Below are positions 29,359-42,608 of a stretch of 64,000 bases of DNA, in pieces (positions within the stretch are counted from its first letter, which is position 1; every line of letters begins with the position of its first letter). The position numbers and the translations under genes were made by a program. This DNA is from Brucella anthropi ATCC 49188 (GTDB taxonomy: Bacteria > Pseudomonadota > Alphaproteobacteria > Rhizobiales > Rhizobiaceae). The stretch covers positions 1,018,501 to 1,082,500 of the forward strand of contig NC_009667.1 of NCBI RefSeq assembly GCF_000017405.1. The letters run 5' to 3'. A model generated the notes under the pieces. It was not told the origin of the DNA and searched no databases. It was given only the letters and a program-made list of their open reading frames with translations.

Positions 29359-29487
29359 ATGAGCATTCTTGTTCAGCTGCGTGACAGCGTTAATGTCATC
29401 CGCGAGTTCGTTGCACCGAGCTACAGGCCCGAGCGCCATTATATGCGCGGGCCAGGCCCGGCTTGCGCCGCACGCACGCACCATTGA
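29359..29487 (+). CDS. Small ORF of 42 residues, unknown
   Basis: ATG at 29359 preceded by GAAGG eight bases upstream. The product starts MSILVQLRDSVNVIREFVAP, with a tail rich in Arg, His, Pro and Gly (PERHYMRGPGPACAARTHH). It is followed 55 bases later by a terminator. It stands alone in the 500-base gap between the dehydrogenase and convergent cysK, in A+T-rich surroundings that could hold a promoter. Short length, a good ribosome site and a terminator argue for a real small mRNA; I recognise no family. A regulatory sRNA is an alternative. Confidence 0.5.
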   Translation: MSILVQLRDSVNVIREFVAPSYRPERHYMRGPGPACAARTHH

Positions 29488-29542
29488 TATGAGCGCATAA
29501 AGCCTCCGTTTGCTTGGCGAACGGACCGGCATTTAAAAAAGT

Positions 29543-29579
29543 AAAGCCAGAACGGTTCACCGCTCTGGCTTTTGTTTTT
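29543..29579. terminator. Terminator between the 42-residue ORF and cysK
   Basis: AAAGCCAGA (29543) and TCTGGCTTT close a stem around ACGGTTCACCGC, which can itself pair, followed by TGTTTTTGG. An A-rich stretch on the left gives a T tract on the other strand, so it can serve both convergent genes. Confidence 0.8.
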
Positions 29580-29601
29580 GGCCACCGCGTGTGAGTGCGG
29601 A

Positions 29602-30588
29602 TTATTCCAGACCTTCAAACAATGCCGTCGAAAGATAGCGTTCGGCAAAGGACGGAATGATGATGACGATGTTCTTGCCGGCGTTTTCCGGGCGCTTGCC
29701 GATTTCAACAGCGGCGGTCAGAGCCGCGCCGGAAGAAATGCCGACGGGAATGCCTTCGAGACGGGCCAACAGGCGTGCATTGGCAAAAGCGTCTTCGTTG
29801 GAGACCTGAACAACCTCATCATAGATGCTGGTATCGAGCGTCTTCGGGGCGAAGCCTGCGCCGATGCCCTGAATTTTGTGCGGGCCGGGTGCGCCACCGG
29901 AAAGTACCGGTGAATCCTTCGGTTCCACGGCGATCACCTTGAAGGACGGCTTGCGCCCCTTGATGACTTGACCGACACCGGTAATCGTGCCGCCGGTGCC
30001 GATGCCGGAGATCAGGATATCTGCTTCACCATTGGTGTCGTTCCAGATTTCCTCAGCCGTCGTGAGGCGATGGATTTCCGGGTTGGCCGGATTTTCGAAC
30101 TGCTGCGGGATGATTGCGTTCGGGTTGCCTTCTGCAATGGCTTCTGCTTCCGCGATAGCGCCCTTCATGCCTTTTGCGCCTTCGGTCAGAACCAGTTCGG
30201 CACCGAGAAGCTTCAAAAGCTTGCGGCGTTCCACCGACATGGTTTCCGGCATGGTGAGAACGAGGCGATAACCCTTGGCCGCAGCAGCAAAAGCCAGCGC
30301 GATACCGGTATTGCCGGAAGTCGGCTCGACGAAGACTGTCTTGCCCGGCACGGCGCGACCGTCGCGTTCCAGAGCTTCGATCAGCGCCAGACCGATACGG
30401 TCCTTCACACTGGCCAGAGGGTTGAAGAACTCCAGCTTGGCCAGAAGATTGGCTTCCACGCCCTTTTCCTTGGCGAACTTGTCAATGCGCACGAGCGGTG
30501 TATTGCCGATTGTGTCGAGGATGGAATCGTAAACGCGGCCACGGCCTGCGGTCTTACCAGCTTGTGGTTCGTTCAGGGGCTTGTTCAT
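29602..30588 (-). CDS. cysK: Cysteine synthase A (O-acetylserine sulfhydrylase)
   Basis: PLP enzyme of 328 residues making cysteine from O-acetylserine and sulfide. The PLP Lys is in [13 protein letters not shown] (about 54-66); the substrate loop [10 protein letters not shown] is near 90-99 and the phosphate-binding [10 protein letters not shown] near 197-206. The N-terminal 16 residues are extra relative to E. coli CysK. It is divergent from uspA across a 243-base A+T-rich gap with several dyads. Confidence 0.95.
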   Translation of the reverse strand: MNKPLNEPQAGKTAGRGRVYDSILDTIGNTPLVRIDKFAKEKGVEANLLAKLEFFNPLASVKDRIGLALIEALERDGRAVPGKTVFVEPTSGNTGIALAFAAAAKGYRLVLTMPETMSVERRKLLKLLGAELVLTEGAKGMKGAIAEAEAIAEGNPNAIIPQQFENPANPEIHRLTTAEEIWNDTNGEADILISGIGTGGTITGVGQVIKGRKPSFKVIAVEPKDSPVLSGGAPGPHKIQGIGAGFAPKTLDTSIYDEVVQVSNEDAFANARLLARLEGIPVGISSGAALTAAVEIGKRPENAGKNIVIIIPSFAERYLSTALFEGLE

Positions 30589-30678
30589 GGCGTGATCTCC
30601 CTATTTGTCGCGCAAAGTTTAAGTGGAAACTGCGCAAAAGCATAGTTGGGTACGTGCGCCCGGCACATCAAGTTTAGA

Positions 30679-30719
30679 AATTTATTCTTTATAATTGAAT
30701 AAATTGGAAGTAAATTCCA
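30679..30719. promoter_or_regulatory. Dyad symmetries between cysK and uspA
   Basis: AATTTATTC (30679-30687) and GAATAAATT (30697-30705) are perfect 9-bp inverted arms; TGGAA...TTCCA follows at about 30705-30719. They lie 90-130 bases upstream of cysK, where a sulfur regulator of the LysR type could bind. The regulator cannot be named from the site alone. Confidence 0.4.
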
Positions 30720-30761
30720 TCATAATTGGGAGGGAGCGTATTAGCTTGGGGTAAAGCTTGA

Positions 30762-30775
30762 TTGATCCGCGTCAA
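30762..30775 (+). promoter_or_regulatory. FNR/FixK-type anaerobox upstream of uspA
   Basis: TTGATCCGCGTCAA matches the consensus TTGAT-N4-ATCAA with one mismatch. Its centre is about 63 bases before the uspA ATG, a sensible place for activation. Universal stress genes are common members of FnrN/FixK regulons in alphaproteobacteria. Confidence 0.55.
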
Positions 30776-30831
30776 TGCGTTGCGACGGGGAGGCGCGCAT
30801 CATCGGGTATCAGGCAGCCAGGAGAACATGA

Positions 30832-32702
<1,871 letters not shown>

Positions 32703-32726
32703 CAAGAAAATTTGTGGTGGAATGAA

Positions 32727-32811
32727 TGGTGCGGGTGGTCGGAATCGAACCGACACTCCTTTCGGAACCGGATTTTGAGTCCGGCGCGTCTACCAGTTCC
32801 ACCACACCCGC
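32727..32811 (-). tRNA. tRNA-Leu (anticodon CAA)
   Basis: 85-nt gene on the minus strand with encoded CCA. Acceptor stem GCGGGTG/CACCCGC, discriminator A, anticodon loop CTCAAAA giving CAA, which reads UUG. The T loop is GGTTCGATTCC. There is a long variable arm, as expected for a class II tRNA. It is convergent with the preceding PLP-enzyme gene. Confidence 0.96.
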
Positions 32812-33073
32812 ACATTTCTGCCGAAGCAGTTCGATATGGTCCAAAGGGACAGCGGGTTGGGATATACCGGCTAAACGAAACGAGGTCAATTGCTCAAAAG
32901 TGCAGCTTTCACTCCTCTTCAGACAGACGGCTGAAAGGGTAAGAAGTAACGACGTGTGATTCAATCAACCGCTCATCGTCACGGCAGCGTTCCAGTCAAC
33001 AAGCCCGTTCCTGATCGTGTCAGGCGCAGCAGGCTTTATGTGGTTGCGCGGCTTTGAGATAAGCCGCCGTCAT

Positions 33074-33175
33074 CTATCTGCGCAAGTTCGCTTCAACCAG
33101 ATTCCAGAAGACCAGCAAGGCTATGAAGCCCAGCAGGACGTAATCCAGCGTGCTGACATAGTGAAAATATTCCAT
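33074..33175 (-). CDS. 33-residue single-helix membrane peptide
   Basis: Not usually called because of its length. The ATG at 33175 has AAGGAG seven bases upstream, one of the best ribosome sites in the window. The peptide starts MEYFHYVSTLDYVLLGF and continues as one hydrophobic helix (YVLLGFIALLVFWNLV) ending in a charged tail VEANLRR and TAG. The shape recalls small regulatory or accessory subunits such as CydX or KdpF, but no match is close and no partner gene adjoins. Its leader contains the palindrome GCACCGGTGC. Confidence 0.6.
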   Translation of the reverse strand: MEYFHYVSTLDYVLLGFIALLVFWNLVEANLRR

Positions 33176-33404
33176 GGCGCATCTCCTTCCCCGGGAGGGC
33201 GCGATAGCGTTTGAGCCAGACGGAAGCTTTTATAATTATCCGGGCTTCGGACACTTGTTCAAAGTGCCGGATTGCACCGGTGCGGACCTCCTCTTCCGCC
33301 TGTCCATGCGCTCTCCCAAGGCAAAGTGTATCACGCTTTGTCGGATGGCTCAAATTATTGGTTTGGCTAATATAATCAGCCATCTGCGCGCGATGCCAAA
33401 TGTC

Positions 33405-35039
33405 CTAGTTCGAGGTTGCGACATTGGCTTTCCGGCAGTTGGCAAAGCGGTCGAGCGCCTGATCATAGGCTGACGTTTTCACGCCCATCATGCCGATGAC
33501 CGTGTGGAACAGATTGTCGTGCGAAGAAGGGGCGGCAGCATCCTGTTTGACGCAAGCCGTGTCGAGCCTGGTGGCGTTCGCATAGTCCGGCGAGAACCAC
33601 GCGACGAATGGGATGTGTGTCTGGACGTCAGGCGCGATGAAATAGGGCGCTGCATGCAGATAAAGACCATCTTCGCCCAGCGATTCGCCATGGTCGGACA
33701 TATAGATCATGGCGGGGGCAAAACGGTCTTCGCTTGCCTTCAGGACGTTGATGATCTTCGATAATATATGATCAGTATAGAGGATCGAATTGTCGTAGGC
33801 ATTGACGATCTGGTCCGTCGTGCAATCGGAAAATTCGCTCGTGCGGCACTCTGGTTTGAACTTGGCGAATTCCGGCGGATAACGCCGATAATAGGATGGT
33901 CCGTGACTGCCTGTCATGTGCAGGACAATCGTGGCATTGTCATTAACGTCCTTCAGGTGGTCACGGAGCTGGTCGACCAGAATTTGGTCAAGACATTCGC
34001 CGCCTTCGCAATATTGCGCATTGTTTGAATTCTGCAGGTCGACCGTCGGTATGCGGTCCGAAACGCCCTTGCTGCCGGTATTATTCTCGTACCACGCAAC
34101 CTGCACGCCGGCATGATTGAGGAGGTCCATCAGATTTTCCGAGCTATGGAACTTGGAGCTCGAATATTCCTCGCGCGGAAAGGGCGAGAACATACATGGC
34201 ACGGAAACGGAGGTGTCCGTGCCGCAGCTTGTTGTGTTTGGAAAGGTAACGATATCCTGCTGCTTCAGTTCGGGATTGGTCTCACGCGGGTAGCCGTAAA
34301 GGCTGAAATTCTGGGCGCGTGCCGTTTCGCCCACCACGATAACGGTCAGGAGCTTCTTGCCGGATGCTATCGGCGGCAACGCCTGTTTTGCATCGAGGCC
34401 GAGCGGCTGCATGACGATCTGCCTGTCATTCAGGTCACGCACGATATATTGCACGGTGCTCTTGAGCGGTGTGCCGGGCATCAGCCGTTCCATGATGTCG
34501 GAGCGGTGTTCGCGGTACATCGAGGAGAAGCTGCCGTAATCGGAGCCGATAAGCGCGATTGCGATGGCCAAGCAGACGATGATCGAGACAGTATTGACCA
34601 GAAGCTTCTGCAGCAAAGGCCGGTGCTTCACACGGACCCAGATGATGAAAAGCGTGGGAACGACAGCATAAAGCAGCATATGCAGCAGAAAGCCCGTCGT
34701 TATCAGATGGCCCGACTCTGCCTTTGTCGTTGTGAGCGTTGCCTCGACCACATTGCGATCGATGATCGTGCCGAAAGTATCCGTAAAATAGGCCCCACCT
34801 GCGGCCACCCATATTGCGAAAATGAGAACAGGCTTGATGACATATTTTGCCGAGAAGGCCATCAGCACGGCGATATGGATGAGAAGGATGGCCGCTGCCC
34901 CAACAACCAGCTTTTGCGGATGGTCGGAAAAGTAGGCGATCAGCCGCTGCCAGAAGGAGCTATTGGTGAAAGCGAGGAGATAAAATGCGGTCAGGACGCA
35001 AAGCGTGCCGCTGGCGATAGTCGGGCGTGGAAATCGCAT
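33405..35039 (-). CDS. Lipid A phosphoethanolamine transferase, EptA type
   Basis: Inner-membrane sulfatase-fold enzyme, 544 residues. About five N-terminal helices are followed by the catalytic domain: VVGETARAQNFSLYGY (metal-binding Glu near 238), TSCGTDTSVSVPCMF (nucleophile Thr near 274), HMTGSHGP, and DHGESLGEDGLYLHAAPY. It would add phosphoethanolamine to lipid A or core sugars, lowering negative charge and raising cationic-peptide resistance; Brucella has such an enzyme (LptA). The start at 35039 has AAGG seven bases upstream; the open frame to 35138 adds no family sequence. Confidence 0.93.
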   Translation of the reverse strand: MRFPRPTIASGTLCVLTAFYLLAFTNSSFWQRLIAYFSDHPQKLVVGAAAILLIHIAVLMAFSAKYVIKPVLIFAIWVAAGGAYFTDTFGTIIDRNVVEATLTTTKAESGHLITTGFLLHMLLYAVVPTLFIIWVRVKHRPLLQKLLVNTVSIIVCLAIAIALIGSDYGSFSSMYREHRSDIMERLMPGTPLKSTVQYIVRDLNDRQIVMQPLGLDAKQALPPIASGKKLLTVIVVGETARAQNFSLYGYPRETNPELKQQDIVTFPNTTSCGTDTSVSVPCMFSPFPREEYSSSKFHSSENLMDLLNHAGVQVAWYENNTGSKGVSDRIPTVDLQNSNNAQYCEGGECLDQILVDQLRDHLKDVNDNATIVLHMTGSHGPSYYRRYPPEFAKFKPECRTSEFSDCTTDQIVNAYDNSILYTDHILSKIINVLKASEDRFAPAMIYMSDHGESLGEDGLYLHAAPYFIAPDVQTHIPFVAWFSPDYANATRLDTACVKQDAAAPSSHDNLFHTVIGMMGVKTSAYDQALDRFANCRKANVATSN

Positions 35040-35192
35040 TCCTGAACCTTCAAAATTCCGAAGTGGCTGTTGAGGATGGAGCTTCGCAGGGCTTCCGCAA
35101 AACTGCAATCGCAACATTCTTGCCGGATAATCCAGCATCGGAGATTCAGGACAGCGATTTCTGGGCTTTTTTAAGGTCGCTTAAACTTGCCC

Positions 35193-36479
35193 CTACTTCC
35201 TCTCGGTGAAGCTGCGGATGCGATTGCGCACGATGCGGGCCAGATTGCGAGTTCGCTGATAAAGATGAATCTGCGAGGCAGCCTGACGGACGAGCTTATC
35301 CGTGGACGGGTTGAGGCCAATCACCAGCGTTTCGATTGTCTCACGCTTGTCGAACAGCCGCATCATGACCGGATGATCGGGGACGGCGCAGGAATCGGTG
35401 CGGTTGATGTTGGGATCGTTCAGATGGTTCTTCACGACTTCGATCATGAGAAGTACGCCGGGCGACCAGGCGTTCAGGCTTTCGTCATAAGCTGTTTTCC
35501 AGGTCCAGGCTTCTCCTGAAACCGTAAAGACGATCAAAATGGCGATAACCCGTCCGTCGAGCTCAAGCGTGTGCACGCGCACGCAGTCGCGTTCAGCAAG
35601 ATTGTTGACTGCCTCGCGGGCGAAAGCCGCGCGAAACCGGTCGACTGCCATGGCGGTGCCGCGTTTGCCTTTCCAGCCACTCGCTTCCAGCGTCAGGAAA
35701 TGTTCGAACGCGTGACGCACATCGTCGGGCGTGCGGGCGACGCGATAGGCAAGCTCGCCCTTTTCGGCCAGCCTGCGCCACAGGCGATTGTAATCCCGGC
35801 GATGGTGTGCACCGATTGCTTGCTTGATATAGGCGTCGCCGTCCAGATCGCTCTCGAGAAAGGGACGCTCCTTCTGCTCTATGGCGACCAAAGGCAATTG
35901 GCGGCCCACCGCCACAGAACGGATCAGTTTTGCCGCCGGGCCGTTAGCCCGCATTTCCGGCAGCACAAGCACATTAGGCAATTTGAGATGCCTGCGCGCC
36001 AGAATGTCGAACAGGTCTTCCAGCACGCCGACAGGGTCATCGTGATCGATCAGTGGCGTGCCCTGCGGCCCGAACGGTGTCGACCATGCACGGATTACCG
36101 GTGTTGAAAGCGGCAAGCCAGGGCGTTCGATCGTATAGGGCATGACGAAGCGCAGGCGGCTGCGGATTTCGTTTTCGTCGCGCATGACCATGAAGCGAAC
36201 TTCGCGATCCTCTAGGCGCGGCATGGCTGGCGCCAGAAATCGTGCATTGAAGAACACGTTCGGTTCGATGGTCCGGTTGCTCAAGTGATCGAGCTCGTCG
36301 CGCAGTTCGAAGCCTGCTGCGGCGCCGTAGATTGCGAGTTTGCGCGGTATATCGCGGCTGTGAAGGCTTTCCTCCAGCTTTTTGACAGCTTCATGCGCCA
36401 AACCGCTCTCGGAGAGTTCCGAAACGATGTGAGCTGCATTTCCGCCTGCCGATTCTTCAAGCAAAGGTTTCGCGGCCAT
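35193..36479 (-). CDS. GNAT/CelD-type acyltransferase (Acetyltransf_6)
   Basis: 428-residue protein of the FemAB-like/CelD acyltransferase group. The core is near DVRHAFEHFLTLEASGWKGK and later RVIAILIVFTVSGEAWTWKTAYDE, followed by PGVLLMIEVVKNHLND. Family members decorate or help export polysaccharides. The ATG shares one base with the stop of the flippase gene (TAATG), so the two are translationally coupled. The frame is open far upstream inside the flippase gene, but that is an antiphase shadow. It probably acts on a surface glycan. Confidence 0.85.
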   Translation of the reverse strand: MAAKPLLEESAGGNAAHIVSELSESGLAHEAVKKLEESLHSRDIPRKLAIYGAAAGFELRDELDHLSNRTIEPNVFFNARFLAPAMPRLEDREVRFMVMRDENEIRSRLRFVMPYTIERPGLPLSTPVIRAWSTPFGPQGTPLIDHDDPVGVLEDLFDILARRHLKLPNVLVLPEMRANGPAAKLIRSVAVGRQLPLVAIEQKERPFLESDLDGDAYIKQAIGAHHRRDYNRLWRRLAEKGELAYRVARTPDDVRHAFEHFLTLEASGWKGKRGTAMAVDRFRAAFAREAVNNLAERDCVRVHTLELDGRVIAILIVFTVSGEAWTWKTAYDESLNAWSPGVLLMIEVVKNHLNDPNINRTDSCAVPDHPVMMRLFDKRETIETLVIGLNPSTDKLVRQAASQIHLYQRTRNLARIVRNRIRSFTERK

Positions 36480-37951
36480 TACAAAGTCCCCTCCGAGGTC
36501 TTGGTACGGTCTCGTGGAATGAGAATGAACATAGTTATGTGCAAGGTGCGTGATACGGCTGCCGAAAGAAGTGCCGCTTCCATCAGCATGGCAATAGCTG
36601 TCGAAATGGCGGCGCCTGTCAGGCCGAAGCGTGGTATCAGAACGAGATTGAGAATAACGTTGACAGCAAGTGTCACGGCATAAAGGAGCGCGCAGATATT
36701 CTGCTTTCCCGACATGTTGAGGAGGCTTTCTGCGGGGCCGACGCTGGCACGTGCGATCACCCCGATGATCAGGATGAACAGAAGCGGATAGCCCGCTGTG
36801 AAGGCCGGACCGAAAAGCCGCAGAAGCGGATAGCCCGCCAGCAGAATGACGGCGCCCAGAAACAGCGTCGGCCAGAACGTCCAGCGGACGGAGGCCTCGG
36901 CAAAACTTGCAAATTCGGCGCGATCGCCACTGTGCAGCAGGTCCGAATAACGCTGGGCGACGCTGGCCTTTACTGCGAAATAGACGAAATGGGCGAGCGC
37001 CATGATCTTCGTAGCCGCAAAATAGATCGCGACATGCTCGGGGTCGAGCGCGTGGCCAACCATCAGAACATCGACATTGATGAGCAGGAAGAAAAAGCCT
37101 TCCACGAGAAAAATCGGCAGGGCAACTTTCATCCATTCGCCAAGACGCTGGTCACGCGTTGCGGCGGGAATATCTTTTTCCAGTGAGCGGTCGACGGTCA
37201 GAAATTGTCCGACGGTGGTCAGCCACGTTGCGGCAATCGATACTGCCAGCGCGATAGTTGCACTGGAAGGTAATCCCGCTTCATGTGCGATGATCATGAA
37301 CAGGAGAACCAGAAGTGGGCGGACGATATAGCTTGGCGTCAGCGCCATCATCACCCAGGTGCGCGAGCGCGCAATGCCATCCAGCATATTGCCGAGCGTA
37401 ATCATTGGCAGGCAGATGAAGCCGAGGATGAACGGCACGAGATAATAGCTTGTGACATGGTCTTTGAGCAGGAGCAGCAGGCCCGCACCCAGAAGCGCGA
37501 TGAATGTCGCGGCTGCAAAAGCGAAGACGCGTCCGGTCCGGATGATCCCGCGCACGAGGCCGAACATTTGGCGCTGCATATATTCCGGTACGAAGCGGAT
37601 AATCGTGGTGTGCAGTCCGAAACAGGCCAGATCGCCGATAATTATCATGGTCAGCCAGACGAGGACGAAGATGCCGTACTCGAATTCCCCCATCCAACGG
37701 GCGAGAATAACCTGAGACAGGAGAGCAATAGCAGCGCTGGCAACGCGCACGGAAAAGGCGACGAGGGAAGAGCGCTGTGCGCTTGCCTGCGGTCCGCTAT
37801 CCGTAAGCACGGCATCCAGCCGCTCCGTCACGGGACGAAGCGTGGCTGCGATCCTGCCGGGTAGAAACCGGCTCGCCGTTTCAGCTGCCGAAAACCGCAC
37901 TGTTTGCCAACCCTGTCTTTGCAAGCCTCTTGGGACCTGCTTGTTTAGCAC
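36479..37951 (-). CDS. Polysaccharide flippase (Wzx/MATE-like oligosaccharide exporter)
   Basis: 490 residues with about 12-14 hydrophobic helices. An unusual 60-residue polar N-terminus precedes the first helix (SLVAFSVRVASAAIALLSQ). The pattern, with FGLHTTIIRFVPEY and FGLTGAAISTAIAMLMEAAL, is that of the polysaccharide-transport branch of the MOP superfamily. It likely flips a lipid-linked sugar unit. It is paired with the acyltransferase gene; no glycosyltransferase lies nearby, so the glycan is made elsewhere. Confidence 0.88.
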   Translation of the reverse strand: MLNKQVPRGLQRQGWQTVRFSAAETASRFLPGRIAATLRPVTERLDAVLTDSGPQASAQRSSLVAFSVRVASAAIALLSQVILARWMGEFEYGIFVLVWLTMIIIGDLACFGLHTTIIRFVPEYMQRQMFGLVRGIIRTGRVFAFAAATFIALLGAGLLLLLKDHVTSYYLVPFILGFICLPMITLGNMLDGIARSRTWVMMALTPSYIVRPLLVLLFMIIAHEAGLPSSATIALAVSIAATWLTTVGQFLTVDRSLEKDIPAATRDQRLGEWMKVALPIFLVEGFFFLLINVDVLMVGHALDPEHVAIYFAATKIMALAHFVYFAVKASVAQRYSDLLHSGDRAEFASFAEASVRWTFWPTLFLGAVILLAGYPLLRLFGPAFTAGYPLLFILIIGVIARASVGPAESLLNMSGKQNICALLYAVTLAVNVILNLVLIPRFGLTGAAISTAIAMLMEAALLSAAVSRTLHITMFILIPRDRTKTSEGTL

Positions 37952-38181
37952 CGGATAACCCGGCTTTCACGCCTATGCTTTGTTGGTCATGAGGCGCATG
38001 AAAACCTTAGACAGGAGTTCTTTATAAAGAGAAAAAGAAAAAGTCTAATCTGCCGAAGGTCGCAAGACTTCAAGGAATGGTGAGTATTTTCTAAACGACA
38101 TCTATATTTGAAGCATCTAAAATAAAGCAAGTCATACAACTGCTCGCGGTGCATATCGATGTCCATCGTGTGCTAGAAAAC

Positions 38182-38214
38182 ACAAACCCCGGCAAATGGC
38201 TTGCCGGGGTTTGT
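38182..38214. terminator. Terminator downstream of secA
   Basis: 14-bp perfect arms ACAAACCCCGGCAA (38182-38195) and complement (38201-38214). On the minus strand it is followed by GTTTTCT and serves secA. The rest of the 294-base gap is A+T rich, holding only the flippase promoter and no gene that I can support. Confidence 0.85.
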
Positions 38215-38245
38215 TCGATAGATGCGATGATGAGCTCGGCTCACA

Positions 38246-40966
<2,721 letters not shown>

Positions 40967-41435
40967 CACTGGTCCTTTCCTGTCCGTTCAGCCGGAAGCG
41001 CTTCCGGCAATGTCGAATGCTTTATTCACGCGTATTGAAACAATTGCAAGAAAACTGCGCTGCGAAAGCTGCCCGTTACGGCGCATTTCCGGCGCAATTC
41101 CCCCGCCCCTTACTGGACGTAAAGCCGAAGGACAGATAAGAGGGGCTTCGGGCGATGTCAACGTTGCTCCAGTGTGGTGGATTTGAAGTTCCTGTCATTT
41201 GCATGGCATCTGCGTTCATGAACTTCAAATCTGTAAACCGCACTCGATTCTATATATTGCTGTGTGGCTTTGAATCCGAAATTCGTTAGCAACACTGTTC
41301 CAAAGTGATGCGAATTTCGGATTCGCTACATCATGGGCTGGAAAACCTTTCCTTTGTTGCAATATTGGGGAGATCCGGGCCAAATTCCGCCGCATTCATC
41401 GGGCCGGTAAGCGGCCACGAAGGAGAGAATTCCAT
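40967..41435. repeat. secA/ppiC divergent intergenic region with two inverted repeats
   Basis: 469 bases without a gene. Two exact inverted repeats occur: GATTTGAAGTTC (41180-41191) with its complement (41220-41231), and GAATCCGAAATTCG (41272-41285) with its complement (41311-41324). The motif GAATCCGAAATTCG recurs at 42529 upstream of argJ. They could be repeat-element ends or operators; the promoters of both secA and ppiC must lie here. Confidence 0.6.
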
Positions 41436-42416
41436 ATGAAAGCCATTCTGAAAGCCCCTTATCGCAAGGCTCTCGCTGTCGTCGGCATGTCTCTGGCGGC
41501 CTCGGTGGCGCTGGCAAGCTACTCAGGCGCCGCATTCGCACAGGATGCTGGAAAGCCTGCTGCTGCACCGGCTGCAGCCCCTGCAGAAAAGGAAGATCCG
41601 TCCAAGGTTCTGGCGACCGTCAACGGCAACGACATCACGGTCGGTGAAGTCGATCAGGCTGCAGGCGATCTCGATCCGCAGTTCTCGCGCCTTCCTGCCG
41701 AACAGCGCCGTCTGGCTGCGCTTGCTGCCCTGATCGACATCAAGGCGATGGCTGGTGAAGCGGAAAAGGAAAAGCTCGATCAGTCCCAGGAATTCAAGAA
41801 TCGCATGGAATTCCTGCGCGAACGCGCGCTCCATAACGAATATTTCAAGGATGCTGTTGTCGACAAGATCAGCGATGACGATGTACGTGCGCGCTACGAC
41901 AAGGAAATCGCAGCCATGCCGCCGCAGGTGGAAGTGCGCGCTCGTCACATCCTCGTGAAGACCAAGGAAGAAGCCGAAGCCATCATCAAGAAGCTTGAAG
42001 GCGGAGCCAAGTTCGAGGACCTCGCCAAGGAGAGCTCAACCGACGGTACGGCAGCCAATGGTGGCGATCTCGGCTATTTCGCCGAAGGCCAGATGGTGCC
42101 GGAGTTCGAAAAGGCCGCCTTTGCGCTCAAGCCGGGTGAATACACCAAGGAGCCGGTCCAGACCCAGTTCGGCTTCCATGTGATCCAGCTCGAAGATCGT
42201 CGCACCAAGCAGCCACCGGCATTCGATCAGGTCAAGGACCAGATCCGTTCGATCATCATGCGCGAGCGTTATGTGGAAACCGTCAAGAAGCTGCGTGACG
42301 GTATGAAGATCGACTACAAGGATCCGGCTGTCGAGAAAGCCATGAAGGATGCCGCCGCAGCCCAGGAAGGCGCGGACAAGGATGACGCGCCGGAAGAAGC
42401 TGCTCCACAGCAGTAA
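41436..42416 (+). CDS. Periplasmic peptidyl-prolyl isomerase (PpiC/parvulin)
   Basis: 326 residues with a signal peptide ending ...SYSGAAFAQDA (cleavage near residue 35). An N-terminal SurA-like helical part is followed by a parvulin domain (VEVRARHILVKTKEEAEAI to FGFHVIQLEDRR, about 165-255) and an Ala/Glu-rich tail. It is an outer-membrane protein or secreted-protein folding factor. The ATG follows GGAGAGAA. Confidence 0.93.
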   Translation: MKAILKAPYRKALAVVGMSLAASVALASYSGAAFAQDAGKPAAAPAAAPAEKEDPSKVLATVNGNDITVGEVDQAAGDLDPQFSRLPAEQRRLAALAALIDIKAMAGEAEKEKLDQSQEFKNRMEFLRERALHNEYFKDAVVDKISDDDVRARYDKEIAAMPPQVEVRARHILVKTKEEAEAIIKKLEGGAKFEDLAKESSTDGTAANGGDLGYFAEGQMVPEFEKAAFALKPGEYTKEPVQTQFGFHVIQLEDRRTKQPPAFDQVKDQIRSIIMRERYVETVKKLRDGMKIDYKDPAVEKAMKDAAAAQEGADKDDAPEEAAPQQ

Positions 42417-42434
42417 AAACTGGCTTCAAATATC

Positions 42435-42462
42435 AACGCCCCGGCTTGCCGGGGCGTTTTTT
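42435..42462 (+). terminator. Rho-independent terminator of the parvulin gene
   Basis: Ten-bp arms AACGCCCCGG (42435-42444) and complement (42449-42458), loop CTTG, followed by TTTTTTA. Confidence 0.92.
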
Positions 42463-42608
42463 ATTCCGATCTTGCGTTTCTCGCTTGATTTTAAACCGCA
42501 AACCTTTCCAATGCGCGCGTCATATTTTGAATCCGAAATTCGCGTAACGCCGTTTGCTGGGCATCACGATTTTCGGGTTTCTACGAAACCGCATCCATCG
42601 AGGCACAT

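Noticed and set aside
33093..33383. 96-codon minus-strand frame before the phosphoethanolamine transferase
   Set aside because: No ribosome site and composition unlike a protein; the 33-residue ORF in another phase has a far better start and a coherent helix.
36480..37136. N-terminal extension of the acyltransferase frame (about 219 codons)
   Set aside because: It overlaps the flippase gene in another phase; the TAATG junction at 36479 gives a natural start.
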